From positions 10,733,001-10,797,000 of the forward strand of contig CM037463.1 of the NCBI GenBank assembly GCA_021014325.1: DNA of 64,000 nucleotides, written 5' to 3'. The notes under the pieces were generated by a model, which saw only the letters and a program-made list of their open reading frames with translations, was not told where the DNA came from and searched no databases. Shown one piece after another: positions 39,701-46,384 of the stretch. The DNA is from Plazaster borealis (Eukaryota > Echinodermata > Asteroidea > Forcipulatida > Labidiasteridae). How positions within the stretch are numbered: position 1 is the first letter of the stretch; each line of letters opens with the position of its first letter. Position numbers and translations under genes: made by a program.

Positions 39701-41247
39701 ATTTGATATTATTACTTCATGATTTTCTAAAAGCATTTTAATGAAAACTAGTTTTTCATATATATATCTTTGGACTGAACCGTGTTGTAACCATCATTGT
39801 TCGTTGCCTTTCTAACAGCGCCCTCAGCTTCCAGCACCACACCAGGGTCGTCCTCCATCTCAGAGAGGACCCCGGAGGCGACCGGCGGTTCAGGCATCAT
39901 TGAGAGCTGTGCCATCTTTGCAGTCAAGGCAGAGAACTATAAATTAACCAAAGCGCTGGAGAAGACCAAGAAGGAACTGGAGTACAAAGATCTCAAGTAT
40001 CATGATGAAGTGTGAGTTGCATTGGGGTTAACCCCCTACTCTTCCACGATAAGTTTGCTGGGTTCTTTTACGTGCACTACCAGTGCTAGTACACGGGACC
40101 TATGGCTTAATGTCCCATCCGAAGGACAAAGCAATAATGGTCTTGCTCAAGGAGACAAGTGTAACACCGGACTAGAACCCACACTCTGCTGATCAGAAAC
40201 ACCAGAGCTTCAGTCCGGTGCTCTTAACCGCTCGGCCACGACAAGCCACAAAGACAGATGGAAGCGATCTAGCCCAAAACATCTGCTCCTTAACCCCAAC
40301 CACCCCAACACCCCCTATCAAAATCCAAATCATGTTTTGTTTGATTCTGTTGGACTGGGGACTGCACTATTTTGCTTATGCTTTATAGAGTAGTCAGAGT
40401 CCATTATCAGAATCCTACAGTTTGGCTGTTATGGTGTTTGATTTTAGTTGCGTTGATATAGGATCCTAGAAAATTAATCAAAGGAGTCAGGCTTAAAGAA
40501 AAATAAATAATACTAAGTCATCATCACTAATTTGATTTATCTTTCTAGATAGCCTGTCAGGATTTTCTATTTATTTTCTTCAGTCAACTTTTCAATTTTT
40601 TTTATTTTTTTTTATATTTCTATCGATGCCTTCAGTACGAAGAAAACTCACGCCGAGCAAGACGCAAGATACTGGAAGGAAAAGGCACGCTCCTTGGCCA
40701 GTCATCTCAAGAGGGCGCCGCAGAGGAACGAGTCGGTGACTGCCTCCCCTCTGAAGGGTACGTAGCGCTCTATTCAAAAAGTGATCCCCTTCACCTAAAA
40801 GTCTTCAAAGTGTATTTTAATGAAATTTCTCTACAATTACAAAGCTATAAATAATTTTGAAATGATTGAAATTATTTCTTTCTCTTCCAAAAACCAAGGG
40901 TGTACTTTTCCTTTGAGTTGATAAGGAAAGTGGCAATCTTCCCTTCGGAGTGATTTTTAATTGATTTTTTTAAATTTTTTATCCACTCCCCTCCCCCTCC
41001 ATCAAAACGAATATCCCGATTTACAGAGCGTAACACAAACGATGTCACCCTCCCAAAGAAATCACGCTCCGATGACTCGGCCGGGACCAGGTACGTTGAG
41101 AAGATTGCCGGCCTGAAGAGCTCCTCGTCGGCCGAATCATCCTCATCGTCAAAGCGATCAGACTACAACTGGCTGAGCAAAGCGGTTGCAGAGAGAGATG
41201 CAGAAGAGAAACAGGACGATGACCCCCAGCAGTGTGCCACGCAGTGA
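15742..41247 (+). CDS. CENPE: CENP-E, kinesin-7 kinetochore motor (23-exon gene)
   Basis: Plus-end-directed microtubule motor of the outer kinetochore, needed for chromosome congression and checkpoint signalling. The 23 exons listed separately sum to 6795 nt and join without a frame break to 2264 residues (human is about 2700). Motor domain, about residues 5-325: VAIRVRPL, P-loop GQTASGKT (85-92), [12 protein letters not shown], switch I NERSSRSH (193-200), switch II DLAGSE (233-238), [17 protein letters not shown]. Next come a neck ([20 protein letters not shown]), an RRQTWCPG motif also found in vertebrate CENP-E, then coiled coil to about residue 2150 including seven 32-residue repeats (860-1083). 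A Ser-rich tail ends CATQ, a CaaX box as in farnesylated vertebrate CENP-E (CKTQ). Start ATG has A at -3 and G at +4. All introns are GT-AG except intron 17 (GC-AG). PEX11G lies upstream, divergent. Confidence 0.96.
15966..16112 (+). repeat. 42-bp tandem repeat in CENPE intron 1
   Basis: Three and a half copies of a 42-bp unit beginning 'ctgttggagtatgatgggtt'. The period is a multiple of three, which keeps a spurious ORF open across it. Confidence 0.9.
16147..16422. mobile_element. TTAAAGG-ended MITE-like element, CENPE intron 1
   Basis: Left end 'ttaaaggtagggtcatac', right end 'tgtatataatacctttaa'; both terminate in the TTAA/CCTTTAA motif of the other families. The interior overlaps weakly with the elements near 4634 and 58608. 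Confidence 0.6.
16734..16831 (+). CDS. CENPE: CENPE exon 2 (residues 16-49)
   Basis: Acceptor CCGTTGTAG, donor GTAAGA. Encodes [13 protein letters not shown] through GRVSRIYAF, leading into FDRIF across the splice, as in other kinesin-7 motors. Confidence 0.92.
17168..17375. repeat. ~200-bp interspersed element, copy 2
   Basis: Matches 1588-1800 ('gagctgccaaccctccctga' ... 'ttttggtagttctgg'). It lies in CENPE intron 2. Confidence 0.65.
17655..17990 (-). mobile_element. tRNA-derived SINE, family S2
   Basis: The minus-strand head 'tggccgagtggtttagatca' resembles that of S1, but the body carries 'cagctccctggggagtatac' and 'cctctaccctcgcaggtacc' instead. A plus-strand copy lies at 22195-22445. 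It lies in CENPE intron 2. Confidence 0.75.
18109..18198 (+). CDS. CENPE: CENPE exon 3 (residues 49-79)
   Basis: Acceptor TTTTCCCACAG, donor GTAAGA. Encodes [20 protein letters not shown] and then the [10 protein letters not shown] segment before the P-loop. Confidence 0.94.
18645..18763 (+). CDS. CENPE: CENPE exon 4, P-loop (residues 79-118)
   Basis: Encodes [19 protein letters not shown] with the Walker A ATP-binding loop GQTASGKT, then [17 protein letters not shown]. Acceptor TTTCTCCCAG, donor GTGAGT. Confidence 0.96.
18841..19195 (+). mobile_element. tRNA-derived SINE, family S1
   Basis: Diverged head 'ggcgtgtcgtggtcaagcgc', shared body 'cttcggatggggcgtaaagc' and 3' end 'aaagcgctataaaactag'. 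It lies in CENPE intron 4. Confidence 0.75.
19265..19552 (-). mobile_element. tRNA-derived SINE, family S2, degenerate
   Basis: Shares 'aagcaattatag', 'tgtcttgtccaaggacacaa' and the 'tcctttggagtatgcagc' body with the other S2 copies. It lies in CENPE intron 4. Confidence 0.6.
19564..19752. mobile_element. ~170-190-bp foldback element, family E
   Basis: Ends 'tttcatagagctgctttt' and 'gaagcagctccatgaa' are inverted. The inner part has 'ttggctggtaaccaac'. Other copies lie at 28081-28251, 41466-41619 and 63828-63976. Confidence 0.75.
19966..20076 (+). CDS. CENPE: CENPE exon 5 (residues 119-155)
   Basis: Encodes [20 protein letters not shown] and the following [16 protein letters not shown], a core motor segment. 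Acceptor ATCTTGCAG, donor GTGAGT. A family B MITE begins 21 nt past the exon end. Confidence 0.95.
20098..20478. mobile_element. MITE-like element, family B, full length
   Basis: Bounded by TTAAAGGGTCTGTATACGTT and CTTGTACAGACCCTTTAA, same body as 3131-3530. It sits in CENPE intron 5, right after the donor of exon 5. Confidence 0.85.
21490..21730 (+). mobile_element. Likely LINE 3' end with ATT-rich tail
   Basis: The sequence 'taagcgccttgagtgtcttt' ... 'tttggcgctaattataaatg' followed by TTATTATTATT resembles the 3' UTR/tail of CR1/L2-type retrotransposons. No RT coding remains. It lies in CENPE intron 5, just before the exon 6 acceptor. Confidence 0.4.
21763..21844 (+). CDS. CENPE: CENPE exon 6 (residues 156-183)
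   Basis: Encodes [19 protein letters not shown] then LQFLKKGE, the segment before switch I. Acceptor TTTTTGCTTCAG, donor GTAAGA. Confidence 0.94.
22195..22445 (+). mobile_element. tRNA-derived SINE, family S2
   Basis: Body 'cacccaggggtataaatggg' to 'aatgtgctatataaaaacta', without the complete tRNA head. It lies in CENPE intron 6. Confidence 0.7.
22521..22588 (+). CDS. CENPE: CENPE exon 7, switch I (residues 183-205)
   Basis: Encodes [20 protein letters not shown] then FRM, containing the switch I nucleotide-sensing motif NERSSRSH. Acceptor GTTTAAACAG, donor GTAGGT. Confidence 0.95.
23256..23327 (+). CDS. CENPE: CENPE exon 8 (residues 206-229)
   Basis: Encodes [14 protein letters not shown] and DMAVKVSHL. 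The KVSHL end is characteristic of CENP-E just before the DLAGSE motif. Acceptor ACAAAATAG, donor GTAAGT. Confidence 0.92.
23494..23757 (+). CDS. CENPE: CENPE exon 9, switch II (residues 230-317)
   Basis: Encodes [56 protein letters not shown] and [18 protein letters not shown]: switch II plus the microtubule-binding and C-terminal motor helices. Donor GTATGT. Confidence 0.97.
24346..24436 (+). repeat. Retroelement 3' tail with ATT microsatellite
   Basis: 'ccggtgctttacaagtgttc' followed by ATT repeats, similar in form to the tails at 9760 and 21700. It lies in CENPE intron 9, directly 5' of an S1 SINE. Confidence 0.4.
24449..24880 (+). mobile_element. tRNA-derived SINE, family S1, full length
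   Basis: Head 'gtggccaggcaggtaagagc', B box 'gggttcgagtcccggtcgtg', body 'accattacatggtgctatgc', tail 'gcgttatataagaagccact' plus ATT. It lies in CENPE intron 9. Confidence 0.85.
25010..25129 (+). CDS. CENPE: CENPE exon 10, end of motor and neck (residues 318-357)
   Basis: [20 protein letters not shown] finishes the motor and gives the neck linker; [18 protein letters not shown] starts the coiled coil. Acceptor CTGCACACAG, donor GTAAGA. Confidence 0.95.
25560..25690 (-). mobile_element. tRNA-like SINE head, family S5
   Basis: The minus strand reads 'gatggctcagttggtagagc' (A box) and 'gaaggtcgcaggttcaattc' (B box). The putative acceptor-stem arms do not pair, so this is not a functional tRNA. 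A diverged relative lies at about 27595-27690. Confidence 0.6.
26235..26390 (+). CDS. CENPE: CENPE exon 11 (residues 358-409)
   Basis: Coiled-coil start [20 protein letters not shown], then a Gly-rich [15 protein letters not shown] segment and KAKYK. Acceptor CCAACAACAG, donor GTAGGG. Confidence 0.92.
26797..26942 (+). mobile_element. SINE family S1, 3' fragment
   Basis: Only the 3' part of S1 ('cagcaccttgtaaaccatta' to 'agcgctatataagaactcag' plus ATT) is present, in CENPE intron 11. It is 5'-truncated, as expected for target-primed insertion. Confidence 0.75.
27092..27299 (+). CDS. CENPE: CENPE exon 12 (residues 410-479)
   Basis: Starts RRQTWCPG, matching the KRRVTWCLG motif of vertebrate CENP-E, then a Pro/Ser/acidic linker predicted to be disordered ([13 protein letters not shown]). 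Acceptor ACCTCCAG, donor GTTTGT. Confidence 0.9.
27595..27690 (-). mobile_element. tRNA-like SINE head, family S5, diverged
   Basis: The minus strand contains 'gatagctcagttgataaagc' and 'ggtcattgattcaaatccc'. It resembles 25560-25690 and lies in CENPE intron 12. Confidence 0.5.
28081..28251. mobile_element. 171-bp foldback element, family E
   Basis: The ends 'ccaatttcatagagctgctt' and 'agcagctctatatgaaattg' are inverted repeats. The interior has 'gatacc-agtcacagattgc' and 'ttggttggtgacctt'. It lies in CENPE intron 12, adjacent to the exon 13 acceptor. Confidence 0.85.
28278..28456 (+). CDS. CENPE: CENPE exon 13 (residues 479-538)
   Basis: Encodes [20 protein letters not shown], then a basic patch [13 protein letters not shown] that could be a nuclear localisation or microtubule-binding segment (inference). 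Acceptor TTCAACAG, donor GTAAAA. Confidence 0.87.
28847..29807 (+). CDS. CENPE: CENPE exon 14, coiled coil (residues 539-859)
   Basis: A 961-nt exon of near-continuous heptad coiled coil with degenerate internal repeats ([42 protein letters not shown]). The donor GTAAGC at 29808 is chosen because it leaves phase 1, which matches exon 15. Confidence 0.92.
30409..31181 (+). CDS. CENPE: CENPE exon 15, seven 32-residue repeats (residues 859-1116)
   Basis: Acceptor TTGCCAAGTAG, donor GTAAAG. Most of the exon is a tandem coiled-coil array with unit [20 protein letters not shown] plus about 12 residues, then a short Ala/Gly linker and [11 protein letters not shown]. Confidence 0.93.
30411..31082 (+). 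repeat. In-frame 7 x 96-bp coding tandem array in CENPE
   Basis: Seven 96-bp units start at 30411, 30507, 30603, 30699, 30795, 30891 and 30987. Units 4-6 encode identical peptides and are nearly identical in DNA. Units 1-3 and 7 are more diverged (ERTLEEAEE / ERTFNEAEE / ERTLNEAEE). Copies of exactly 32 codons keep frame. Confidence 0.95.
31655..31945 (+). mobile_element. tRNA-derived SINE, family S6
   Basis: Head 'gtggtcaggttggtgtaatg' with 'acctggttcaaattacgcc' as a B-box-like element, body with 'ctctggggtttttctcccac', end near 'attatgaaatgaaatgaaat'. It lies in CENPE intron 15, just upstream of exon 16. Confidence 0.6.
31978..32072 (+). CDS. CENPE: CENPE exon 16 (residues 1117-1148)
   Basis: Encodes [20 protein letters not shown] then [11 protein letters not shown], coiled coil. 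Acceptor GATTTTTCAG, donor GTAAGT. Confidence 0.9.
32695..32890 (-). repeat. ~200-bp interspersed element, copy 2 (inverted)
   Basis: Reverse-complement match to 3765-3970 ('gatcgcctagcatcacaagg' ... 'ccactaggagcctggctgg'). It lies in CENPE intron 16. Confidence 0.65.
32917..33042 (-). mobile_element. SINE family S1, head fragment
   Basis: Contains 'catgaccgggattcgaaccc' and 'cactctgctg', the reverse of the S1 tRNA-like head. Truncated. It lies in CENPE intron 16. Confidence 0.65.
33153..33261 (+). CDS. CENPE: CENPE exon 17, GC donor (residues 1148-1184)
   Basis: Encodes [20 protein letters not shown] then [16 protein letters not shown]. The exon must end at GAG before GCAAGT: there is no GT donor nearby and phase 0 matches exon 18, so this is a non-canonical GC-AG intron. 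Confidence 0.87.
33437..33670 (-). mobile_element. LINE ORF2 C-terminal remnant
   Basis: Minus-strand translation gives [20 protein letters not shown] then LLHVFKHS, the typical tail of non-LTR retrotransposon ORF2 proteins (FAVAAPKLWNSLP..LR...SL..FK..L). Only about 77 codons remain and no RT motif is present. It lies in CENPE intron 17 and does not belong to CENPE. Confidence 0.7.
34248..36704 (+). CDS. CENPE: CENPE exon 18, giant coiled-coil exon (residues 1185-2003)
   Basis: A 2457-nt exon encoding 819 residues of heptad coiled coil, from [18 protein letters not shown] to [13 protein letters not shown]. Acceptor TTTACAG, donor GTGAGT. It forms the bulk of the extended stalk separating motor and kinetochore ends. 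Reading through the donor would add about 30 residues and hit a stop. Confidence 0.95.
37079..37388 (+). mobile_element. tRNA-derived SINE, family S3, with direct-repeat ends
   Basis: A ~52-bp segment ('accaaatataatattcttta' through 'aaatttaacatctattaa') occurs at 37079-37131 and again at 37336-37388. Between them lies a tRNA-like head 'ggtctagttggtaagacatc' with B box 'gggttcgaatcccacccgag'. Additional S3 tail lies to the left (37000-37078), so this looks like part of a tandem multimer. Related copies lie near 41693 and 49517. Confidence 0.7.
37449..37600 (+). CDS. CENPE: CENPE exon 19 (residues 2004-2054)
   Basis: Encodes [18 protein letters not shown] then [18 protein letters not shown], coiled coil. 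Acceptor CTTTACAG, donor GTGAGT. Confidence 0.92.
38294..38391 (+). CDS. CENPE: CENPE exon 20 (residues 2054-2087)
   Basis: Encodes [20 protein letters not shown] then [12 protein letters not shown], coiled coil. Acceptor TTAAATAG, donor GTAAAG. Confidence 0.9.
38466..38660. repeat. ~200-bp interspersed element, copy 3
   Basis: 'agagctgccaactctccctg' to 'gcaaatgttggcagctctgg', matching 1588-1800. The ends form a clear inverted repeat here. It lies in CENPE intron 20 and abuts the next element. Confidence 0.75.
38657..38796. mobile_element. 140-bp MITE (GGGGCCGATTTCACAA type)
   Basis: The ends 'ggggccgatttcacaa' and 'ttgtgaaatcgacccc' are inverted repeats. The interior has several 'taagactagtcttatc'-like palindromes. 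It lies in CENPE intron 20. A diverged relative may lie at about 10715-10890. Confidence 0.85.
39440..39700 (+). repeat. Retroelement 3' tail and ATT/ACT microsatellite
   Basis: 'gagctatataaagcactttg' precedes about 130 bp of interrupted (TTACTA)n/(TTACTG)n (39555-39690). It looks like a retroelement poly-trinucleotide tail that expanded. It lies in CENPE intron 20. Confidence 0.65.
39819..40011 (+). CDS. CENPE: CENPE exon 21 (residues 2087-2151)
   Basis: A Ser/Thr/Pro stretch ([20 protein letters not shown]), then [20 protein letters not shown] and coiled coil to YHDEV. Acceptor TTTCTAACAG, donor GTGAGT. A truncated SINE starts about 14 nt downstream. Confidence 0.9.
40025..40252 (-). mobile_element. 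SINE family S1, 3'-truncated, next to CENPE exon 21
   Basis: Reverse orientation: 'ggggttaaccccctactctt' to 'cgctcggccacgacaagcca'. The left edge is about 14 nt from the exon 21 donor. Confidence 0.75.
40636..40757 (+). CDS. CENPE: CENPE exon 22 (residues 2151-2192)
   Basis: Encodes [20 protein letters not shown] then [13 protein letters not shown], a basic tail segment. Acceptor GCCTTCAG, donor GTACGT. Confidence 0.9.
41027..41247 (+). CDS. CENPE: CENPE exon 23, C-terminal tail with CaaX box (residues 2192-2264)
   Basis: Encodes [20 protein letters not shown], a Ser cluster ([13 protein letters not shown]), [17 protein letters not shown] and the terminus QQCATQ before TGA at 41245-41247. 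CATQ fits the farnesylation consensus for a Gln-ending CaaX box. An internal CAG|GTACGT at 41091 could act as an alternative donor. Confidence 0.93.
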
Positions 41248-41328
41248 ACAACTGAATAGTTTTGTTATGGCAGGGGTTTGGGTTGGTGTCTCCATGTCTC
41301 CATGTCATGGTCTTCAACAATCCCCCTC

Positions 41329-41461
41329 TTAAAGGGAAGGTATACCTTTGGTAATTACTCCAAAAATTAATGACCATAAAAACCAACTTGGTGAGAAGCA
41401 CATCAGCTGTTGATAGTGTATAACATTTTAAGAAGTGATTCTTTCCTAAGGAATGTGGTTT
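41329..41461. mobile_element. Family B-like MITE fragment in CENPE 3' UTR
   Basis: Begins 'ttaaagggaaggtatacctt' and continues 'aaccaacttggtgagaagca'; the second half is lost. It starts about 80 bp after the CENPE stop. Confidence 0.6.
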
Positions 41462-41465
41462 TAGC

Positions 41466-41619
41466 TAAAGCACAATAAAATTATGCTTACCAGAATAAGG
41501 TTACCAGCCAAACTAACATTCCACATGTACCATTTGTGGCAGGTATCCTGCTTATTTTTGCTAAGCAGAAACTTGCTAAGCAATATAAGCTGCTTAAGCG
41601 GCTCTATCAAATTGGGCCC
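41466..41619. mobile_element. Foldback element family E (reverse copy)
   Basis: 'caataaaattatgcttacca' to 'gctgcttaagcggctctatc', the reverse complement of 28081-28251. It contains the first AATAAA downstream of CENPE. Confidence 0.75.
41476..41481 (+). terminator. Candidate CENPE poly(A) signal, proximal
   Basis: AATAAA about 230 nt after the stop, inside the family E repeat, so it may be fortuitous. No strong GU-rich downstream element is obvious. Confidence 0.3.
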
Positions 41620-41692
41620 AGGACTCTGGGGTGGGGGGGGGGGAAGTACTGAGTATACAGTGCTTAACACACATTCTGTCAGTGTATGGGTA

Positions 41693-41960
41693 AATTGACA
41701 AATAATATTCCTTATCCCAATGCAAATTTAACATCTATTAAAATTATTGCAGCACCCGCTGCTAAATTATAGGATTCAAACTGGCCCCTACCTACTGGGC
41801 TACCTCGGTGGTCTAGTGGTAAGACATCTGCTCTAGAATGGCCAAGGTCGTGGGTTTGAATCCAACCTGAGGAAATATGCCTATGAATTTCGTTTTCAAA
41901 GGACTCGGGTACCAAGTATACAGTGCTCAACACATATTGGTGTATTGGTAAAACACAACA
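41693..41960 (+). mobile_element. tRNA-derived SINE, family S3
   Basis: Contains 'ggtctagtggtaagacatct' and 'cgtgggtttgaatccaacct', preceded by an S3 tail ('gagtatacagtgcttaacac') at about 41645. Same tandem arrangement as 37000-37388. Confidence 0.75.
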
Positions 41961-42054
41961 AAATAACAGTTCATAAATAGTTCAACCAAAAAAATAATCA
42001 GTGCTTGACTTGCATCTTGTGGGTACAGGTTCACTGGTAGCTGTGTGTGTTTCA

Positions 42055-42060
42055 AATAAA
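42055..42060 (+). terminator. Candidate CENPE poly(A) signal, distal
   Basis: AATAAA in 'gtttcaaataaacttttc', followed within 40 nt by U/GU-rich 'tttatttgttgtc'. The context is better than at 41476 and would give a ~0.8-kb 3' UTR containing repeats. Inferred only. Confidence 0.35.
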
Positions 42061-42616
42061 CTTTTCTTACCCATGTAAATATTTATATTTATTTGTTGTC
42101 AAATGAAAGTCATTTGAATCTATGAGATACTTTTGTATCACACAGAGAAATATATGCATGTATGTAAATAAATACTCACTCAAGCTGTACGTTTGTTAGA
42201 TTAAAAAAGTCGCCTGTGCGTTTTAGCTGTAAAGGTATTGTTGTTAATACTGACAGAAAGTTGCATACCTAGATCTTCCAAGCAGGGTTCACCCTATCAC
42301 TAGCCCGACGTATATTGCCTAGTAAAAACTTATGTGGGCTAGTAAACGCCACTTCTCAAATTGCCTTGTGAGCTACTAAAAACTGTGAAACGTACTTGTT
42401 TATAATGCTCATATTTCTTCTTTTTCAGATGTGAATAGTACATTTTTTTAATTTTTGAGTGTGTGAATGTAACTTTATTTGACCACTAAACTGGTTGTGA
42501 TCGCTACCATTAATACATCAGAGATACAGTTATGACAATACATTTTTAAAATCTGGGCTACTAAAACTTCCTGGGGGCAAGTGAAATGCAAAGTTTATTT
42601 GCCCTTATAAAAAGTT

Positions 42617-43002
42617 TATAGGGTCTGTATACGTTTGGTAATGACTCTGATAATTAATGGCAATAAAAACTTACTTGGTAAGGAGTACAGCAGCTTCTTA
42701 TAGTATAAAGCATTCTGAGAAACATATAATGTGGTTATGGAAAAATATATCAGTTTTTATCCCCAAAAATTTGAATCTGAGAAGCGTTGCTGACAGTAAC
42801 GTTTCTCAGATTGTGTATTCCAATTGCAATTATTCTTCCTGCGTGGACATAACCGCTCCAGATTTTCGGCAATATCTCAAAAACGCTACCACCTTTTAAA
42901 ATGAAATTTTCACAGGTTAGTTTTATGGTATATATATCTACAACTATATAGGATTGAAACAAACAGTGGGTTCCAATTACCAAACGTATACAATCCCTTT
43001 AA
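42617..43002. mobile_element. MITE-like element, family B, reverse orientation
   Basis: 'gggtctgtatacgtttggta' to 'ccaaacgtatacaatccctt', with 'aacgctaccaccttttaaaa' internally, the reverse of 3131-3530. Confidence 0.85.
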
Positions 43003-44177
43003 GCGCAGGGCCTGCTTCCAAGATTTCACAGTTGTCAGCATCCACACTTACCATGGGACTGTCAACAGAATTTAACATTGTTTTTTTAAACAGATCTTTG
43101 TTTGTGTGCACTGTAAGCCTACATGGTTTCCAGGTTTTATTCAACTGCTTTGATGTAAAGGGTTACACCCCTATGTTCCGACAACCCTGGTGTATTTTCC
43201 TATTTCTAACCCTAACCCTATGTAAATCATGAGGTGTTTGTCGTAACATAGGGGTGTCGGAATATAGAGCAGTCACCAGAAATACATATGTGGAAATTTA
43301 AAAAAAAAACATTTTGAAATAGATGCCCTTATAATCACTGACTGTGTACATTATGTAAGGTGTCAACTTCCATATTTTTTATATTAAGGGAACACACTGT
43401 CTCCCCTAATATAAGACATGAATTGGAAAATATCAAAAATTCTTGTCTTTGATTGGTGTATATGAAGTGATCATTTTGTTGTGGCAATAAATACTAGAAA
43501 CTCCCACCTGTCTTATATTCGTTTGGTCTTATTGGTTCAGATATTTTCTCAATACACAGTACAAGAAAAGGGGTACAATAAGCCCTTCCAGTGAAATTTT
43601 GCAAATTACTTTCACGCATGCGTATAGACACGATTGGTGGGCTGACGCCGTACAGTTGTGCACAAGGGGAGACGCACAAACGTTTGCATCACGCCACCAC
43701 CAGCTCCATAAAAACAGGCGCGATGTTCCCTCATTTTGCACATCAGTAATGTTAGTACGCAAATAAAAGTCTGTTATAAATTTTAAATTTGTTTTTAAAG
43801 ATGCAAATGTGTGTGTACTCTACACTCGCCTGTTTTGTGCATCATACTTTTCATGAGTTTCTCCCTAGACGGAGACATGAAGGTCCTACCCTATACCCAA
43901 ACTAAAAACCTAAAGAACCTTAGGATTCCCAGACTGGCCCTGTCAAACATTCGAACACTCAATTAACAAGAATGTAAGGTTTGCGGTGACACAGTGTAAG
44001 AAATCTCTTTTGAGTAGTGGTGGCTCTGAGAAGAGCCGGTTTCTGCTCGACGTTTCGATCAGTATACTCTGACCGTCTTCCTGGAGAAGTCTTATCTTAC
44101 TAAATTAACACTAAATGCTTTTACTTGTTACCCTAGTCTAGTGTTTCCAATGGCTGATGAACTATAAAGCGAAGAGG

Positions 44178-44517
44178 TTAAAGGCATCGTACACGTTTGG
44201 TAATTGGTGCCTATTGTTTATTTCATTCCTATATAGTTATAATATACCATAAAACTAACCTGTGAAAATTTCACTTCAAAAGGTGGTAGCGTTTTTGAGA
44301 TATTGCCGAAAATCTGAATTGGAATACACACTCTGAGAAGCGTTACCGTAACGCTTCTCAATATTCAAACATTTTGGGTATAAAAAGTAATATATTTTTC
44401 CATAACTGCAGTCCTTCGAAGTAAAAAAAAGTCTCTCAAAATGCATTATTATACTATCCAAAGCTGATGTACCAAGTAAGTTTTTATTGCCATAAATTTT
44501 CAGAGTCATTACCAAAC
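44178..44517. mobile_element. MITE-like element, family B, right end truncated
   Basis: 'ttaaaggcatcgtacacgtt' to 'cagagtcattaccaaac'. The terminal CCTTTAA is lost. Confidence 0.8.
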
Positions 44518-44778
44518 AAACATTAAAATGATGATTGAAGAAAATTGACAATTTGCAAAACTGACAAGAATGCAGCGCTCTCACAAAATAATGCGCGATG
44601 ATTCCATCCATACATCCACAATGTGAGATGGTGATACGTAGTAGTCAAGGAAATAACTCATAAATGAGTTCATAAACTCACAAACAATGACAAATTTCAA
44701 TCGGTATTTCTCTCCAAGGAAATTCTTCACATCGAAGTGTGGTGATGTTGGCAACAACAAAATGAGCGAGATCGTCAC

Positions 44779-45146
44779 TTAAAGGTATCGTACACGTTTG
44801 GTAATGACTCAAAACAAATATTAGCATACAAACTTACTTGGTAACAAGCAACGGAGAGCTGTTGATAGTATAAAACATTATAGGAAACGACTCCCTCTAA
44901 AGTAACGTAGTTTTTGATAAAGAGGTAATTTAAAATAATACAAACTTCTTGCAAGAAGTTTTTATTCCTATCTTAAAGCACATAAATTTGTACAACAAGG
45001 GTGTTTTTTCTTTCATAATTTTCTTGCAACTTCTATGACCAATTGAGCCCAAATTTTCACAGGCTTGTTATTTTATGCATATGTTTGGATACACCAAGTG
45101 AGAACACTGGTCTTTGACAATTTCCAAACGTGTTCAGTGCCTTTAA
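44779..45146. mobile_element. MITE-like element, family A, copy 1
   Basis: TIRs TTAAAGGTATCGTACACGTT and AACGTGTTCAGTGCCTTTAA bound ~370 bp. The interior contains 'aacttcttgcaagaagtttt' (itself palindromic) and 'tacaacaagggtgttttttc'. Six more copies lie between 45645 and 61907. Confidence 0.88.
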
Positions 45147-45150
45147 AGAA

Positions 45151-45372
45151 CACTCTAAAAACTCCCGGGTCAATTCTGAGCCGGATCCGGCCAGGGGCTT
45201 GACCCATTTCTGGGTCAGTATGACCTGGAATCAGTGTCAAAATGACCCAGAAAAGAGTCAAAATTACGCGGAATCTGTGTTAAAATCCCACTTTCTAACC
45301 ACTTTCCAGGTCAGCCTGCCCAAATGGGTCAGGCCCCCTCGGACCCTGAATCTGGGTCAATTTTTTAGTGTG
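45151..45372. mobile_element. ~220-bp MITE, 'CACTCTAAAAA' type
   Basis: 'cactctaaaaactcccgggt' and 'ctgggtcaattttttagtgt' form imperfect inverted ends. The interior has multiple 'gggtca'/'tgaccc' pairs. It abuts family A copy 1. Confidence 0.7.
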
Positions 45373-45644
45373 TAGCGAGGTGGAACACCTCAATACACCA
45401 CATTGTGTGGTTAGAATTCTTACCACACATGAAAACTGAAAACCGAATTGCTTTTATTCCCCGATGCAACTCTCGACGGCGAATTTTCGTCGGGACGACT
45501 CGATTCGCCTCGAAATAATAAGCATCATTGAGACATGGGACACGGACGGAATTTTTTCATATTGGATGATCAATAAAAATGCAAACCATCAAAATAAATA
45601 TGCCGTCATCATAATGCCTGTTAAATGCAAATGGATTTTTGTTA

Positions 45645-46010
45645 TTAAAGGCACTGGACACGTTTGGTAGTTATCAAAACCAGTATTCTCAGTTGGTGTA
45701 TCCAAATATGCATAAAATAACAAGCCTGTGAACATTTTGGCTCAATTGTTCATTGAAGTTGCAAAAAAATAATGAAAGAAAAAATACCCTTGTTGCACAA
45801 TTGTGTGCTTTCTGATGCCTGAAAAAAGGGCTTTTCAGATTCAAATATTTTCGTGAGAAATTACATCTTTCTCAAAAACTGCGGTACTTCAGAGGGAGTC
45901 GTTTCTCACAATGTTTTATACTATCAAAAGCTCTCTGTTGCTCGTTAACAAGTAAGTTTTTATGCTTATATATATTTTGAGTAACTACCAAACGTGTCAT
46001 GTGCCTTTAA
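45645..46010. mobile_element. MITE-like element, family A, copy 2 (opposite orientation)
   Basis: TTAAAGGCACTGGACACGTT to ACGTGTCATGTGCCTTTAA. A partial family B-like element follows directly (46007-46215). Confidence 0.87.
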
Positions 46011-46384
46011 AAGGTAGGGTCATAGGTTGGTAAAATACCCAAAAGATTAATGGCCATAAAAACTTACTTGGTAAGAAGCACTGTAGCTGTTGATAGTATA
46101 AACTATTTTGAGAAAGGATTCCCTTTGAAGTAATATGGCATGGATAGTTTTCACCCAAACACTTGAATACTGAGCATGACTCGTTTCTCAGATTTCTGAG
46201 GGTTGACTGAATATTCAAATTTTCGTGGTGTCCGTTCGCGAATGCTGCGGCCAGAGATGCAGTTGATACCCGCTGTCACCTCGCTGAATGTTGATGATTC
46301 GACGTTCTTGATGAAATCACCGTGACAGTTTTATTGCTGTTTTCTCTAAAAATAGATTACGGAGCTCTGGAAAAAAAACCTCCA

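Noticed and set aside
43208..43222. Telomeric repeat (CCCTAA)n
   Set aside because: Only about two units, as expected by chance.
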